Positions 1 to 12,105 of a stretch of 64,000 nucleotides of DNA are shown here, piece by piece. Within the stretch, counting starts at the first letter, position 1. Each line of letters opens with the position of its first letter. Source of the stretch: Proteles cristata cristata (taxonomy: Eukaryota; Chordata; Mammalia; Carnivora; Hyaenidae); NCBI GenBank assembly GCA_017311185.1, contig JAESUZ010000756.1, positions 62,001 through 126,000 of the forward strand, in the 5' to 3' direction. The position numbers were made by a program, and so were the translations under genes. The notes under the pieces are model-generated. The model had not been told where the DNA came from. It searched no databases and worked only from the letters and a program-made list of their open reading frames with translations.

Positions 1-3000
1 GCCAGGAATATGGTTATTGCACTTCATCCTACCAATGGTCTTTGTCCCAAGAACTAAATTCCAGTACTCTTATTTGTAACTTATAACCATTGTCAGTAGA
101 AATGGCAACACAAAATAATATGACTAAAAGTACAAGTAAATAAATGATAGACATTTATTAAAACTGATGGTAGAATCAGATATTCTTTATAAAATTTAAT
201 ATGAGAAAACCAAATTTAGTTAAAATTAAAAAGAACATCTCCAGTAGCAGAAGCTACCACTGGTAAAATTTAATAGGAACTTATTAAGGAAAAAGGAAAA
301 AAAATCTGAATTTTACTTAGAAAAGAATCCTAAATAAAGCTACTTTGGTAAAATTTAAAATGGGGAAAAAACTTAATCATGTCATCTAAAAAAACTGTTC
401 AAGGAATAACCTGATTGATTGAAGGAGAGTGTCCACAGGAAAGAAGGCTTCAGTGACAATTCATCATTTTCTGTATAATTCTATCCAAAATATCCAGAGT
501 CGAAATTTCCCATGCACCTTGATGCCTGGAACGGAAAGGCAGGGTCAAAACTTAGTATGCAACCTTCTGGCAATATTCACCCACCTCAATGTCCTCCTCC
601 CCTGGGTGGGAAATCTGGCAAGATTACACAAGTATATGGCTGAGTTTGGTCCAGGCTTTCCCAGACCACACGAGCAAGGTTTCTGCCATCTCTCTCTCCA
701 CTTTGCCTCCAGCCTCCTGTTGACCCTGTAGCTCTCATGGCATTTTCCTCCCAACTGGTTTGTGGAGTCGCCAGCGGATATTTGTCTGTTTGCAAGCCAC
801 TTGCTTTTCCTCTTCCGGTCGGTCTCCTGCTCCCGGTGTGAGCGAATGCTTCTGAGTTCCTCCAGGCCTCTCACAAAGTGACGGAAACCTTTGTAACTGC
901 ACTTGCCTCGTCTCAACACTGCCAGTGTTTCCAGCTAAAAGTGCTGGTTGAATGTCGCCAAGCCCATCGGTGCCGTCTTGTGCCCTGGCCCACAGTAGTT
1001 CTTTTCAACTCGGTTACTGCTGCACTGTGTCCTTCCTTCCCCTACCCACACGGGAGTCTGTGAGGACCGAGTGACAAAAGAATTCCCGTTGCTTTCCGGT
1101 GGCTCTTGTCTTGTGCTGCTCAACTTTCTCTTCCCTTAGAATGAGTTCTTTACAGGAAGCTCCTCTATCCCTTAGACTTTGGACCCCAGATTAGATGGGA
1201 TTACCAGCCATCCAGTTGTGCCTGAATCCTAGGGTGACTCGGCTCGGGCCCATGCTGGGATCTACCCCCACTAACTTGTGTTATAGATGTTCCACAATCT
1301 GAAGCACAAAGATGTCACCAGATGAAACTATAGATTGTTATACCCATGGGGTCTATCCATGTTATATGACCTCTCTACGTCTCTTTTGACTGACAGCCTT
1401 TCCAAACAAGCAGATATCAAGGTAAACCTTTTATTTTTTAAATAGCAATAGCAAATGAGTTTTTGTTACAGGTTACTAAATGTAGAATGCATGGTACTAC
1501 TTTCTCTATGACCTTTCACTACTGTTTTCAACTTGCAAAAAGATAAAATTATGCAGTGAAAACTCAAGACCTTTAGTATTTCATAACTCAAGGTATTTTA
1601 TTTCTCTGTCTTAAGTAATGTTTCCAACTACAACTAAATTATATTTAATTATGCTGTTATTTAAGAAATAAATGATCTTCTTTCATTATCACTATATCTA
1701 ATATTTCCTTCTCCATGGAAACAAAAAGTTCTCAAGTTTGAAAGGAAGAGCAAAAACATTTACAAAAACAGTTGAGTGTATTTGGTAAGATTTCACCTTC
1801 CCATAACACCACTTTGCAGTATAAGATCAGTTTAAATAGTGTCAACATACTCCTATTGAGTAGAAAGGCAAACAATATTTTTAAATAAAAAGCTTAGAAA
1901 AAAATCTGTATTTTTTATTACTTTGCACTTGATGATAACCTTAGATGGCAATAACACACAGAATAAAACCTCAATGACCCATTTCCAGATTTCTTTTTAA
2001 GAATTCTTTTGAGACAATAAATATAGTTCAGCCAAGAGAGCTTTAATTTTTTTTTTTCTGTAATGACACAGAAATTATTCTGGATCACCATTTCCTAACA
2101 AATCCTCCCATGGCAAACCTATTTGGGGTGTATCAATCCAGATGGGCCATAGAGCTCAGGAATCTAGGTACACCAGATAGAATATGAGTTACTTTAGTGT
2201 CTCAGACCCCAGCCTTTATCCAAAGAGTGGGTGGGGAAAGAAGCCAGGACTAAAAAGTCTTTTGCAAAATGCTTGGGAGAAAACACTTAAATATCAGTAT
2301 GAAAGGTCTGTATAGACTTGAGTACATTGCGAGACAGATAATATGGATCACAATGCTCTAGTCCGTGTACAACAGTGAGGACTGAGAAAACGAGTTGGGA
2401 CAAGTCTGTGATGGTTTGCCTCTCAGATTTTTGCTACCATGTCATTTGAGAGCGGAACTTACTTCTATTCCAAAAGCCTGCCCTTACTGCTAGTTATGTG
2501 TCCTCAGTTCCCTTTTCAGCACATCCTACCAGCTCCAAAAGACAGGATCAGCATATAATGAGGAAAAAAATAATAACTATCATTTGCAGAATTTATTTAC
2601 ACTTTAAAAATAACGCTGTACTGATTACTTGTATGTGTATTCAGAATTCCTACTTCTGTTTCTCCTTTAAAAGATTCCACTTCAAGCACTTGTTGTATTT
2701 AATCTTTAGTACAGAGATCTTCAGATGTATTTTGCTAAGGACTAAATAGTTCCCTGTGTCTTGCCAGGTACACCAAGACATGGAGAGTTCCTGCTGTGGT
2801 TTTGCTGGACTATATACCCTTCCACATTCCTGGTTTCTTACTTTGACACAAGTGGGACTTGTTGGGATGTAAAACAATCAGGAATCAGCACTCGATATAC
2901 ATGCTAATATTGGCCAGAGAACTACTCTCTGCCAGATTTTGTACCTTGTCCCATCAGGAGAGTTACCCCAGCAGTCACACAGTAGGAGAGAACTCCGTGT

Positions 3001-3355
3001 TCTGGCTAGGGAATTCTCTGGGGCCTCAACAATGAATAGAAATTGCCAAAAACAAAAAAAAGAAACAAACAAAAAAACCCTAAATGAAATGCATAGAAAA
3101 GATAAATCCAAGTAAGCCAAGTTATCTCTGAACTAAATTTCTGGTTTAAGACAAGTTGTTTTTTGTTTATTTTAGTTCAATTTTTGAAGAAAAGTATGCA
3201 AGGTGATGTAGGCTTTGAAAAGGTAACCTCAAGATTTTAGGTAGTTGGATTTAACTCTTTGAAGTTTCTCTGAAGTGTCACCCACCTGTATTTACTTAAT
3301 TAAGATCTCTTGAAAGAGAATTTTACTTAATGTATCTGCTTTTATTTCTTTTTAG
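1..3355 (+). other. RGS17: Last intron of RGS17 (3' part)
   Basis: The window opens inside the intron before the terminal RGS17 exon. It ends with a pyrimidine-rich tract and the acceptor TTTTTAG at 3349-3355. It is AT-rich with no carnivore SINE. Around 430-1300 it holds a GC-richer block that I could not identify, described separately. Nothing coding is seen in the remainder. The upstream RGS17 exons are outside the window. Confidence 0.85.
430..1300. other. GC-richer unidentified block in RGS17 intron
   Basis: This block of about 0.9 kb is clearly GC-richer than the AT-rich intron around it. It has a 124-codon minus-strand open frame (919-545) and another minus-strand frame (795-586). I do not recognise the translations. 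I see no poly(A) or poly(T) end and no target-site duplication, so a processed pseudogene is not shown. It could be an old retrocopy, an LTR fragment, an unannotated transcript or a conserved regulatory block. Confidence 0.3.
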
Positions 3356-3544
3356 GTCAGTCTTGATTCTCGAGTTAGAGAGGTGATCAACAGAAATCTG
3401 TTGGATCCTAATCCTCACATGTATGAAGATGCCCAACTCCAGATATATACCTTAATGCACAGAGATTCTTTTCCAAGGTTTTTGAACTCTCAAATTTATA
3501 AGTCATTTGTGGAAAGTACTGCCAGTTCTACTTCTGAATCTTAA
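3356..3544 (+). CDS. RGS17: RGS17 terminal coding exon (C-terminal part of RGS domain)
   Basis: This is the last exon of regulator of G-protein signalling 17 (RGS-RZ subfamily), a GTPase-activating protein for Gi/Gz-class alpha subunits at the membrane. The exon starts in phase 0 after TTTTTAG and encodes 62 residues plus TAA (3542-3544). The product begins VSLDSRVREVINRNLL, continues with NPHMYEDAQLQIYTLMHRD and ends SFVESTASSTSES. This is the final helical part of the RGS box plus the short Ser/Thr-rich tail of human RGS17; RGS20 and RGS19 tails differ. In a 210-residue protein it would be residues about 149-210. The N-terminal cysteine string and most of the RGS core lie outside the window. 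No damage is visible. Confidence 0.95.
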   Translation, partial: VSLDSRVREVINRNLLDPNPHMYEDAQLQIYTLMHRDSFPRFLNSQIYKSFVESTASSTSES

Positions 3545-4537
3545 TTTTCATTAAAAAAATCATTTTTGGAGGGCTGGGATGGGAAATAAAAGTAGTTCAG
3601 CAACACCAGAAGCTGAGTTCCTGGAGAACTACACTTTAGCATTCCTCAGGCTACTGTGAAAATACAACCATATGGTCTTTGTCTCCATTTTTATCAAGGT
3701 TATCCATGGTTAAGTTTGGAGAAAATACCACATAAAACAATGAATTGCCAAACTAAGTTTGTTTTATTCAACACTCCTTCTACTTGCAAGCGAACTGTAT
3801 TTGTAGTCCTATGAACAGTCTCCTCGTGTAACCCCCCGAGGCTGCATGTACACAGTAAAACTGCTTCATTGGCCACGTAGCTGTTGTAATATTTAATCCA
3901 ATGGCATAACTTATATCTGTATTTAAGGACTTTTGTGCAATATGGTCTTATAGAAATAATTGCCAAAAAAATTGGCTGTGGTTTGCATTTTTTAAATATA
4001 ATCTAAGACAGAAAAAGCCAATTTTTTTAGTTGTAACAATGGTATTCAACATGCTCTATACTGTGTTCAGTATACTCATTTTGAAGCCGATATTTCTGTA
4101 CATGGAAAAAGAGCTATTTATCTCTGTTTGTTGGGAAATCCTGATGAGGGATTCCCCTGGATGTTCACTGCCAAAACTGTGGCATCTTCTTTACAGAATA
4201 GTTTGCAATGTAAAAAACACATACACACACACACACACAAAACAAAAAAAAATGTAAAAACCCAACAAACAACAAATAAGAAGAAGAAAAGAGAAAAAAG
4301 CACAAAACAATTTGAAGATATTCTCTCTTAATGACAAACCAGAGTGATCATTGTTTTTAATTGTAATAGAAGACAGTTAATCTATGTATATATCAGCTGT
4401 CCAATACTGTAATTAATTTATTAAAGACTGGCTCTCCAGTTCTAAAATGGTTGTGTAAAGTATGTACTTCAGCAAGAAAAAAAATACTAAGCTTGATAAC
4501 TTAGTTTTGGAATATTAAAAAAAAAAGATTTAATAAA
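3545..4537 (+). other. RGS17: RGS17 3'UTR (proximal part, distal end unknown)
   Basis: The sequence after the stop is AT-rich and free of SINEs. Possible poly(A) signals are AATAAA at 4532-4537, 4996-5001, 5828-5833 and 7624-7629, and further ones at 10083-10088 and 10280-10285. Which are used cannot be told from sequence. The end given here is the first canonical signal; the transcript may run several kb further. Confidence 0.5.
4217..4260. repeat. (CA)n followed by A-rich tract
   Basis: A short CA dinucleotide run is followed by A-rich sequence, inside the likely RGS17 3'UTR. Probably a polymorphic microsatellite. Confidence 0.8.
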
Positions 4538-7500
4538 GGAATGCCTACATGTAGCATCATAAAACATTTTGATGAGTAGCATCTGTCCTATGGCATATTT
4601 TCCTTGAAAGCAAAGTCCAATGAAAAGCTAAGTTTTTAACTGAGAAAAGTTTTATAAGGGTTACGAAGAAAATAATTCTCTACTTCAGACCTTAACTGTT
4701 TTCATAGTATCTTCAGAATGACTTATTTTAAAAATGTTAAAACCAAACTATTAATACTCATCCATAATTGAAAGGCAGTGCAGTGCTCAAATCTTCCAGC
4801 TGCCATATTATTTCTTATAAGTACCACTAAATCTTTAAAACAAAATACTTGCCTGACATTGGCATATACTTTTGACATTCAAGAAAACAGTATCCTATCA
4901 CGCACACACACAGAGAAGTCAGTGTCATATTTATATCAAGGTGTTACATTTGAATACTAATATCCCCTGGAAGCTATTTTTTTAATCTTAAACTTAATAA
5001 ATATAATATTGAGTAACCTAACATGAAAGTTTTAAAAATATTTATATCCACTGAGAATACTGGGCCTTATATTAAGGATGATATTAAATTATAGGTTTTC
5101 TTTGTCATTTTTTAACTACCTCTCATTTTTTAATTTATTAAACATTTTTAAAATAAACAAGTTTGGGGTTTTCTTTTTAAATTTTATTTTACTTGAAAAG
5201 TTGGCACCATAAGTTTCTTTTTCCATAAGCTTAAAACATTTCAAGAATTGTTTTTTTAAGTGAATTTGATTTTCTAATTTATATAGAAATCAGGAGATAT
5301 GGTTAAAAGGGCTATTATCTATTCCCTATGCAAATATTTTAACTGTTGCAGTGTTTGACAAAATGGGATTTAAAAAAAGTCTGCAGAGTAGAAAACAAAA
5401 TGTTCTGTTTACACTGGCGTTGCTGACTATCCTATCATATTCAGCACTTTTAAATACATTACTTATGAAAATGTAGTTAAAATACAAGATAGAAAATATT
5501 TATAATTATCATTTCTTTTAACAAATGCCTGTTTTTATCTGAAAGTGTTAGTGTGTTAAGACATACTTTATCAATGTCAGTAGATATTTACTATTTGAAT
5601 AGTTTTCAGTAATACGTCAAAGAAAGATAGCTATGAAGATGTTTACAAAAAGTCCTATTTTTTCCGAAAGAGTGAAGAAAAACCTAGAAGAATCATCACT
5701 TCTTTTGTGAAGTTCTATTGTTCCTAAATTATTTAATTTTTTCTTGATTAGAATTGAGTTTATTATGCTTCTAAGATGTATACACATATATGTTGTAATA
5801 TCATACTTGTTGCTATGTTTGAGGCACAATAAATTGGTGCACATGACTAGAAAATATGTAATATACTATGATACACAGCATGTGTCAATCTTTTTAAATG
5901 TAGACTTTATATTCTTGTTGTTACTATATATGATGGTGACCTGCTAGTCGTAAGTTATCTTTATAAGATACTTTGGACTACTAGATGAATTGTCTGTTTG
6001 ACAATACCTTTAATATTTTACCAAATGTAAAAGATAAGGGCCCTTATAAAGAGTCCTAATCTCTAACCTGGGCATTTGTAGAATACGGACTTTGAAGTTA
6101 GTGTATCCTTTTGAAACCTGATTAGGAAGTTGCATTGCGAATGATCCTAGAGCAGATGTACATATCAGATGTTGGTAACCATGTTATGTGAGCATTTCTG
6201 TGCTAAATTCCTATGGAGAGGGAGGGTTTCTCGTTTAATTTCCAAATGTTCAAAGTTTCTATCTAAGAGTATGTATATTTGCAACTCTACCAATTTTTAA
6301 AATATGGTATAACTCCTTCTGTTTTAACTACAGAGCTATAATAAGCAAAAAGCCCTCAACTGGTGTCTATGCTACCATTCCAAGAGCACAATATTTGTTA
6401 TGGTAGAATTTGATTTTTCCTAGTGAATATATTCCTCCCAGGGGGAAAATTAGCACTTTAGAAGGTACACTCTGTGTTTTAGATTGTCAGGATATCTTTG
6501 TGCACTGTTAAAATCTGCTAATGCACACAGAAAGAGCTTCATGCTCTTTCTATAGTGCCTAAATTGAGATGTGTCTATAATGGAAAGAAAAGTAGAGGAT
6601 ATAGATTATATATAAATACATATAACTAAATTGGAGGGACAGACTTCAGAGATGGACCTTGTAACATAGATCACACTAATAATGGCTGGATGCTGCTGCT
6701 GCTTCTTAACTCCGGATAATTGTTACTATTTCACCCAAAGGTAATATAGATGTCCCGACACTGTTAATAGGGCAGCTCTAAGCACAACGGGTGCAACTGG
6801 CATATGAACAATAGCAAAACACAATTTTGATATCAATGTTAAGGAGTGCAAAAATCAAGACCATAGTATGGTCGTCTTTTTTTTTTTAAATCTTAAAATA
6901 TGTACATAGGATGACCAGTTCTGATATTTGGTCATGGTGCATGGGGTGTTTATTAGTATCCTTTAATGCTGCCTAGGTTCTTACTTACAGAATGAAATGT
7001 ATATCCTGTATTTACCTGATAGTTCAGTTTTGCAAAAGGACTATAGAAATAGGTAAATAATATTTACAGATTAGGGGCAAAAGTGCATTTCCACCCCATT
7101 ACGCTGATTTAAAATAAAACCTGATTCTTAACTTTGAACTTAACCCACTTTGTATCTATACACTTTTAACATACTGGAAAAAAAATGTAGTATCTTAACT
7201 GACAAATTACATTTGCAAAAAATACAACATATCAGATGCTTCCAGGAATACACATACAAGAAAGACATTTTAAATACAATCAGAAAATAGGAAAATAAGA
7301 ACTCTTTCAAAATCCACCTACAATTTCTTAGATCTTAAAATGCCTATAGATAGAACCCCATAAATATTAATTTTAAAAGTTTTGCACTGGATACATTGGC
7401 CAATATTTTGAAATGTAGTAAAGATATTTTCTTGCCTGTATATTTGTACTGACAGCTTAGGACCCTAAATTTCAAAATAATAGTGAGCATTTATATTTGC

Positions 7501-7755
7501 ATGCTCTTTTCAATTCTTTTTAAATTTCTGACCAATATAAAATGAGCATTCTTCTAAGAAAACAGTATTTAATCTGTACAAACTTTAGTTATTCCTCCCT
7601 TGCTACAACTGCAAATATTTATCAATAAAACTTATAACCAAAAACTTGGCTTCCCATCTGCCCTGTAACATCTTTAATAGTATCCTTGCAACACGAGGTG
7701 TCTACAGATTGATATTATTGTTCCCAAATGCCAAGCTTTAATCATAAATTTGATT
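4538..7755. other. AT-rich, SINE-free stretch 3' of RGS17
   Basis: This is about 3.2 kb with no recognisable gene and no recent transposon. It may be extended RGS17 3'UTR. It holds a 36-nt inverted repeat at 6523-6558 and several AATAAA hexamers. Short open frames here look like chance products of AT-rich sequence. Confidence 0.5.
6523..6558. repeat. Perfect 9-bp inverted repeat with outer 4-bp pair (hairpin)
   Basis: AGAAAGAGC, loop TTCAT, GCTCTTTCT form a perfect 9-bp stem. GCAC (6523-6526) and GTGC (6555-6558) add an outer 4-bp stem across a small internal loop. As RNA this would be a compact hairpin in the possible RGS17 3'UTR. Function unknown. Confidence 0.6.
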
Positions 7756-7757
7756 TC

Positions 7758-7925
7758 AAGTTACATGTCTGTGTCATGTGACTTTGGGCAAATACTATAT
7801 GGAACCTCTCTGAGCCTGTTCCCTCATCTTCAAATAAGAAATAAAAGACTTTATTTACAGGATGGACATAAGAATTAAATGAAATAAACATGGAAAGAAT
7901 GAAGTGTTACATATAACATTATTAT
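7758..7925 (+). mobile_element. MIR SINE fossil
   Basis: It resembles the MIR core: GTGACTTTGGGCAAATACT, then a CCTCTCTGAGCCTGTTCCC-like part, then AAATGAAATAAACATGG. It is diverged, as expected of an old mammalian repeat. Confidence 0.7.
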
Positions 7926-8041
7926 CTTATCAGTGTTCTCCAGCTCAATAACTATTCCCATTTCAAGAATGTATGAATTAGATGCCTCCTGTATTCTTTA
8001 AAATCTGACTTCATTATTCATCCAAAAAATTAAAAATACAA

Positions 8042-8239
8042 ACTGGGAGCCTGAGTGGCTCAGGTCATGATCTCACGGTTCAGGAGTTTGAACCCCGCGT
8101 TGGGCTCTGTGCTGACGGCTAGAGCCTGGAGCCTGCTTCAGATTCTGTGTCTCCTCTCTCTGTCCCTTCTCTGCTTGCGCGCTCTCTCTCTCTCTCTCAA
8201 AAATAAATAGACATTAAAAAAATTGTTAAAAAAAGAAGA
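8042..8239 (+). mobile_element. Carnivore tRNA-derived SINE (SINEC)
   Basis: The head is GGGAGCCTGAGTGGCTCAG with an internal deletion joining it to GTCATGATCTCACGG. A CT-rich stretch and AAATAAATA tail follow. An approximate AAAAATACAA repeat flanks it (8032-8041 and 8240-8249). First carnivore SINE in the window. Confidence 0.9.
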
Positions 8240-8689
8240 AAAAATACAACCAAGCTTATCTTAAGATGGAGGACTATATGAATCTATTACTGCTCTGTTC
8301 AATACCATGATTCACATTCACCGTTTTCAGTTCATGAACATCACATTGAATCTACCATCAAAAAGTCATTTCTTTCAATGACACACACACAGATGTATGT
8401 ATATAGAAGTGTGTATGTGTGTAGTAATATTGTAGGTTAAAAATAAATTTTAAATAAGATAAATCATTTGAAAATTTTATTTCTAAAGGGAAAAAAACAG
8501 TACTCCCAAGGACAGGAAGAATATAAACATCATATAACTTGCCAAGTAAATATGTGGAAGTAAAGCTAAAACTAAATTATGATAGATGGGCCATTAGAAA
8601 ACATGGGTACTGTCATGGAATAGAAAGCATTCTAGTATGATTTTTAAACTACTTTTACCATGAAAATATGAAAATTTAAAAATGGTTGT

Positions 8690-9110
8690 ATGTTTATAAA
8701 ATTTTTCATTAAACCTTTATTTTAGAATAGTTTTAGATTCACCAAAAAATTGCAAAGATAGTACAGAGAAGTTTCATATACTGCACATTCATTGAGACAT
8801 TTGTCACAACTCAGGTTCTCATTCAAGATACCCATTTACTTATCATGTCTCCTTAAGTTCCTCTATGCTCAAACATTTTTCGTTGTTGACCTTGACAGTA
8901 CTGAAGAGTACTGGTCTAGTAGTTTGTAAAATGTCCCTTAACTGGAATCTGTCTAATGTTTTTCCCATGATTAGATAGGTGTTAGTTTTTGCAAGACCAC
9001 AAAAGTAAAATGCCATATTACCAGCATCATGATTTATCACTGTTAATATTGACCTTGATCATCCAGTTGAGGTAATGTGCATTAGGTTTCACTGCCATGA
9101 AACAATATTT
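8690..9110. mobile_element. Old L1 3'-end fragment (L1M type)
   Basis: The phrases TTTTAGATTCACC, GCAAAGATAGTACAGAGA, GACCTTGACAGTACTGAAG and TTCCCATGATTAGATAGG match the well-known degenerate L1M 3' end in mammals. The open frame at 9040-8843 on the minus strand is part of this repeat and not a gene. Confidence 0.7.
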
Positions 9111-11539
9111 AATATGTTATATTAGAGGTAAATTCACTGGACATTAACACTGAGCTCAAAAAAAGTTCTGAGCAGATTCCTCAGCACTGCTATTAGGTTC
9201 CATTAAATGACTAACAAATACTATGAACAAAATATAATAAACTGGAGAGTGAAATGGGAAAATGAAACTACAAAACTGTTAGCTTGAACATTCACTTAAT
9301 GGAGGTGAACGTGATTTTTTTCCCTTGAACTACCTTTACCTTATCCTCTACATCTTTGGGTAGTAAAGATTTTAGTTGAATCTTCATAAGAGGTAATTTA
9401 AATTAATAATCATTTTGCTGAGTGTTTTTCTGTATTGCCCTCAATTGAATAATGAACACTGATTATTGAAAGACTTGATTTTTTTCCCCCTTTGCTTTAA
9501 CTGATTTGGCATACAGTTTCTCATATACAACTTTAGGATGCTTGGTAAATATAAAAAAAAAAATTCAATGTGTTTGGCTCTGTAAAATTTATCATATCGA
9601 TTATGTGCAATTTTTTACTACCATGTTCATTGTACTTAATAATTTATATCCACATTTTGTACTCCACTAATATTTGTGGACCATGAAAAAGTTTTGACTG
9701 CGTGAATGCCACTTAAGATGCCATGCTTGGCTATTTTGCAATGTCAGAAGAACTGTAGGAACTCATAAATTGAATAGGTGATCCAGATTATTTTCCTCCA
9801 ATTTAAGTTGTTTTGGGTTTTTATTCCCCGTCTTTGAATCTATTTTATCATTTTACCTATGTACAAATAATAGAGTTCCTGAAAATGCTAGACTCTTCAA
9901 CATGTAATAATAGAATTTGAGCATGACAAATATGTAAGAAAATTCAAAAGTTTCAACCTTTTCTTTTTGAGTTTTCAAAGTAAATCAAACTACAGCTGTT
10001 TTCATTTGACTTTTATTGTGGAAACCTATGGATATTATTGTTAAATACATATGCATTACACTTTTTAAAAATGTTTTGAATTAATAAAGAATTCACCAAT
10101 GTATCCTTAGACAAGTTACTGTTTGCTCATTGGTGTAACACTATAGGAGTAAAAGGTACATTTATTTATATTACCTAAATTGCTTATGCTTGTGAGGGAA
10201 TATAATTATTTCTGGCTGGATTCTTTATAGTGTTCCCTAAGGTTATTGCTTAATTACATTTTTTTCACCTTTTATAAATAATAAAGTATATTCTTGAAGT
10301 GACTTGTTTCGAGAATTTGGCGGAGGAATTTAACACATTGAGTCCAAATGACTATCATGATTTGTGTTTTTTTTAAAAATTCAAAGTTGAGTTTAGATTT
10401 GGGAAATAACTATTTCTAATAAAGATCTAAAAAACGACCTGATCAGTCCTGTTCCATACTCAGATCAGAATTAAAATAAAATGGGTTCCAACCACTATCT
10501 TAAAGAACACTTTTATAAAGTAGTGTGGCTTGAATACACCAAGTGAAACGTATAATTGAGATAATTAGTCGGAGTTTTTAAGTAGCAAAACCTATTTCTG
10601 GTCTGTATTCTTTGGAAAGACCTCTCATCCCTCCACTTCTCTCCGGAATGAACAGAGGCAATGTGGCCTCATTCTGCAAGAATTTCAGATTTAACCTCAG
10701 TAGTGTTCAGTAGACGACTTAAGAATGGCTTAACCTTGTCAAGGGCTCCTGTATTTACCATTTAATTTTTTTTTTTAATCAATTGCAAGCTTTTCCAGTA
10801 TTACAGCTCTCTCAACAGTGAAAAAGTTTAGTAGATCCTGCACAAAGCAAGTTAGGTATGGGAGTTCCCAGAGTGAGTCAGCCCTAGTATTCCTTAGGGC
10901 TGTCTTGATTATATTTATTCCCTCATATGCATCCCTCTGGTGGGTTGTGAAAAGGTCTTAGGAGAAACGCAAAGCATTACATCAATAAACCTCAGTATCC
11001 CTGGCACCAATCCAATCCGCTATCTTAAGGTTTTTGAAGAGAGGTGGGACCAAGAAGGCTTTGCTGCGCTGTCGTTTATAGGTTCATAGATTCGCTCAAT
11101 CTCTTTTAAAAGTAGCTAGAGATAACTAGGAGTGAGAATGGACCCGCAGGAGGCTCGGGTGAGGAAGGAAGTCGTTCGAAAGCAAGTCAGTTACAGGGCA
11201 AGGGACAGGAAAGCACGTTTGGAGGAATCACTCTCACTGGTTGCCTGTGAGCACACTAGTTCTGTCCTCATTACTACGAGCCCTTACCCACTGCCGAAAA
11301 GAGAAACATGAGCAGAAATAAAAAAACCAAGAGAAGTAAACACACACACACACACACACCCATACGCATCCTCCACACACCCCCATACGCATCCTACAAT
11401 TCACTCTTGGAGACGAAAGGCCAGGCTGGTACCGGAGAGGACTTCGTGGCTGTGCCCTCAACCCCGGTAGAGGACTACACTGCCCTCCGCTGCGGTACTC
11501 GAAATCCTCGACGTCAGAAAACCGGGTGACAACCTGCGT
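9111..11539. other. Intergenic RGS17-MTRF1L, AT-rich, no gene seen
   Basis: The stretch becomes GC-richer towards 11.5 kb. A (CA)n run lies at 11340-11360, with a repeated CATACGCATCCT motif beside it. AATAAA hexamers at 10083-10088 and 10280-10285 could serve a very long RGS17 3'UTR. I see no convincing exon. Confidence 0.5.
11340..11360. repeat. (CA)n microsatellite
   Basis: A pure CA run of about ten units, just upstream of the MTRF1L CpG island. Confidence 0.85.
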
Positions 11540-11803
11540 CATCCCCTTCCTGCCCAACACACCGACGCGGTGCATCCGAGTCATTTCCGACGGCGCTTCT
11601 AAGGGAGCTCTCCGGGACTCTCTCCGATCACGCCACGCCCCCTTCCGGCCTCTGCGCGCGAGGCTGCGTTCAAAAGCCTGCCGGGAACTTCCCGCCGACG
11701 CCTTCGGAAGGCCCTTTAAAACTGGCGCGTGCGCCGGGCGGGTACGGTCAGTTCTCGCCGGGCTTCCAAACTCCGCGCGGTGTCGCGAGATTCGCGGTCC
11801 GGA

Positions 11804-11811
11804 ACTTCCGG
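11804..11811 (-). promoter_or_regulatory. ETS-family motif (CCGGAAGT on minus strand)
   Basis: ACTTCCGG is a full match to the GABPA/ELK consensus and lies close to the MTRF1L start codon. Occupancy is inferred only. Confidence 0.5.
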
Positions 11812-11846
11812 TGCTGCTGCTCCGCCTCCGGGGTTGCCGCTCAGCT

Positions 11847-12105
11847 ATGCGGTCCCAGCTTCTGTTTAGGGCTGCTCGCTGTCTGTGGACGCGGCCGGCT
11901 CTTGGCCCGGCCCGCCGGCACCTAAACTGCGGCAGCCTGCCGCTGGAGGAGCTGTTCGCCCGCGGCGGGCCCCTGCGGACCTTCCTGGAGCGCCGGGCAG
12001 GGTCTGGAGCCCAGTCGCAGGTCGGGGGTTCTGAGCTGCTGGCGGTGGCCAAACGGCTGAGCGAGAAGGAGCAGGAGCTGCAGGAGACCGAGCCTTTGCT
12101 ACACG
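11847..12105 (+). CDS. MTRF1L: MTRF1L coding exon 1
   Basis: The exon encodes the start Met and 86 full codons and ends one base into an Asp codon before GTGAGG. The first 30 residues are rich in Arg and Leu and lack acids, as in a mitochondrial presequence; [19 protein letters not shown] follows. The start has G at -3 and C at +4, a moderate context. The frame stays open upstream to about 11526 without an in-frame ATG, so this is the first usable AUG. Confidence 0.95.

Noticed and set aside
8843..9040. 65-codon minus-strand frame
   Set aside because: It lies in an old L1 3' end.
11234..12052. 272-codon minus-strand frame over the MTRF1L promoter
   Set aside because: It is opposite the real exon 1 in a CpG island. 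GC-rich sequence has few stops, and the product is low-complexity Arg/Ser/Pro.
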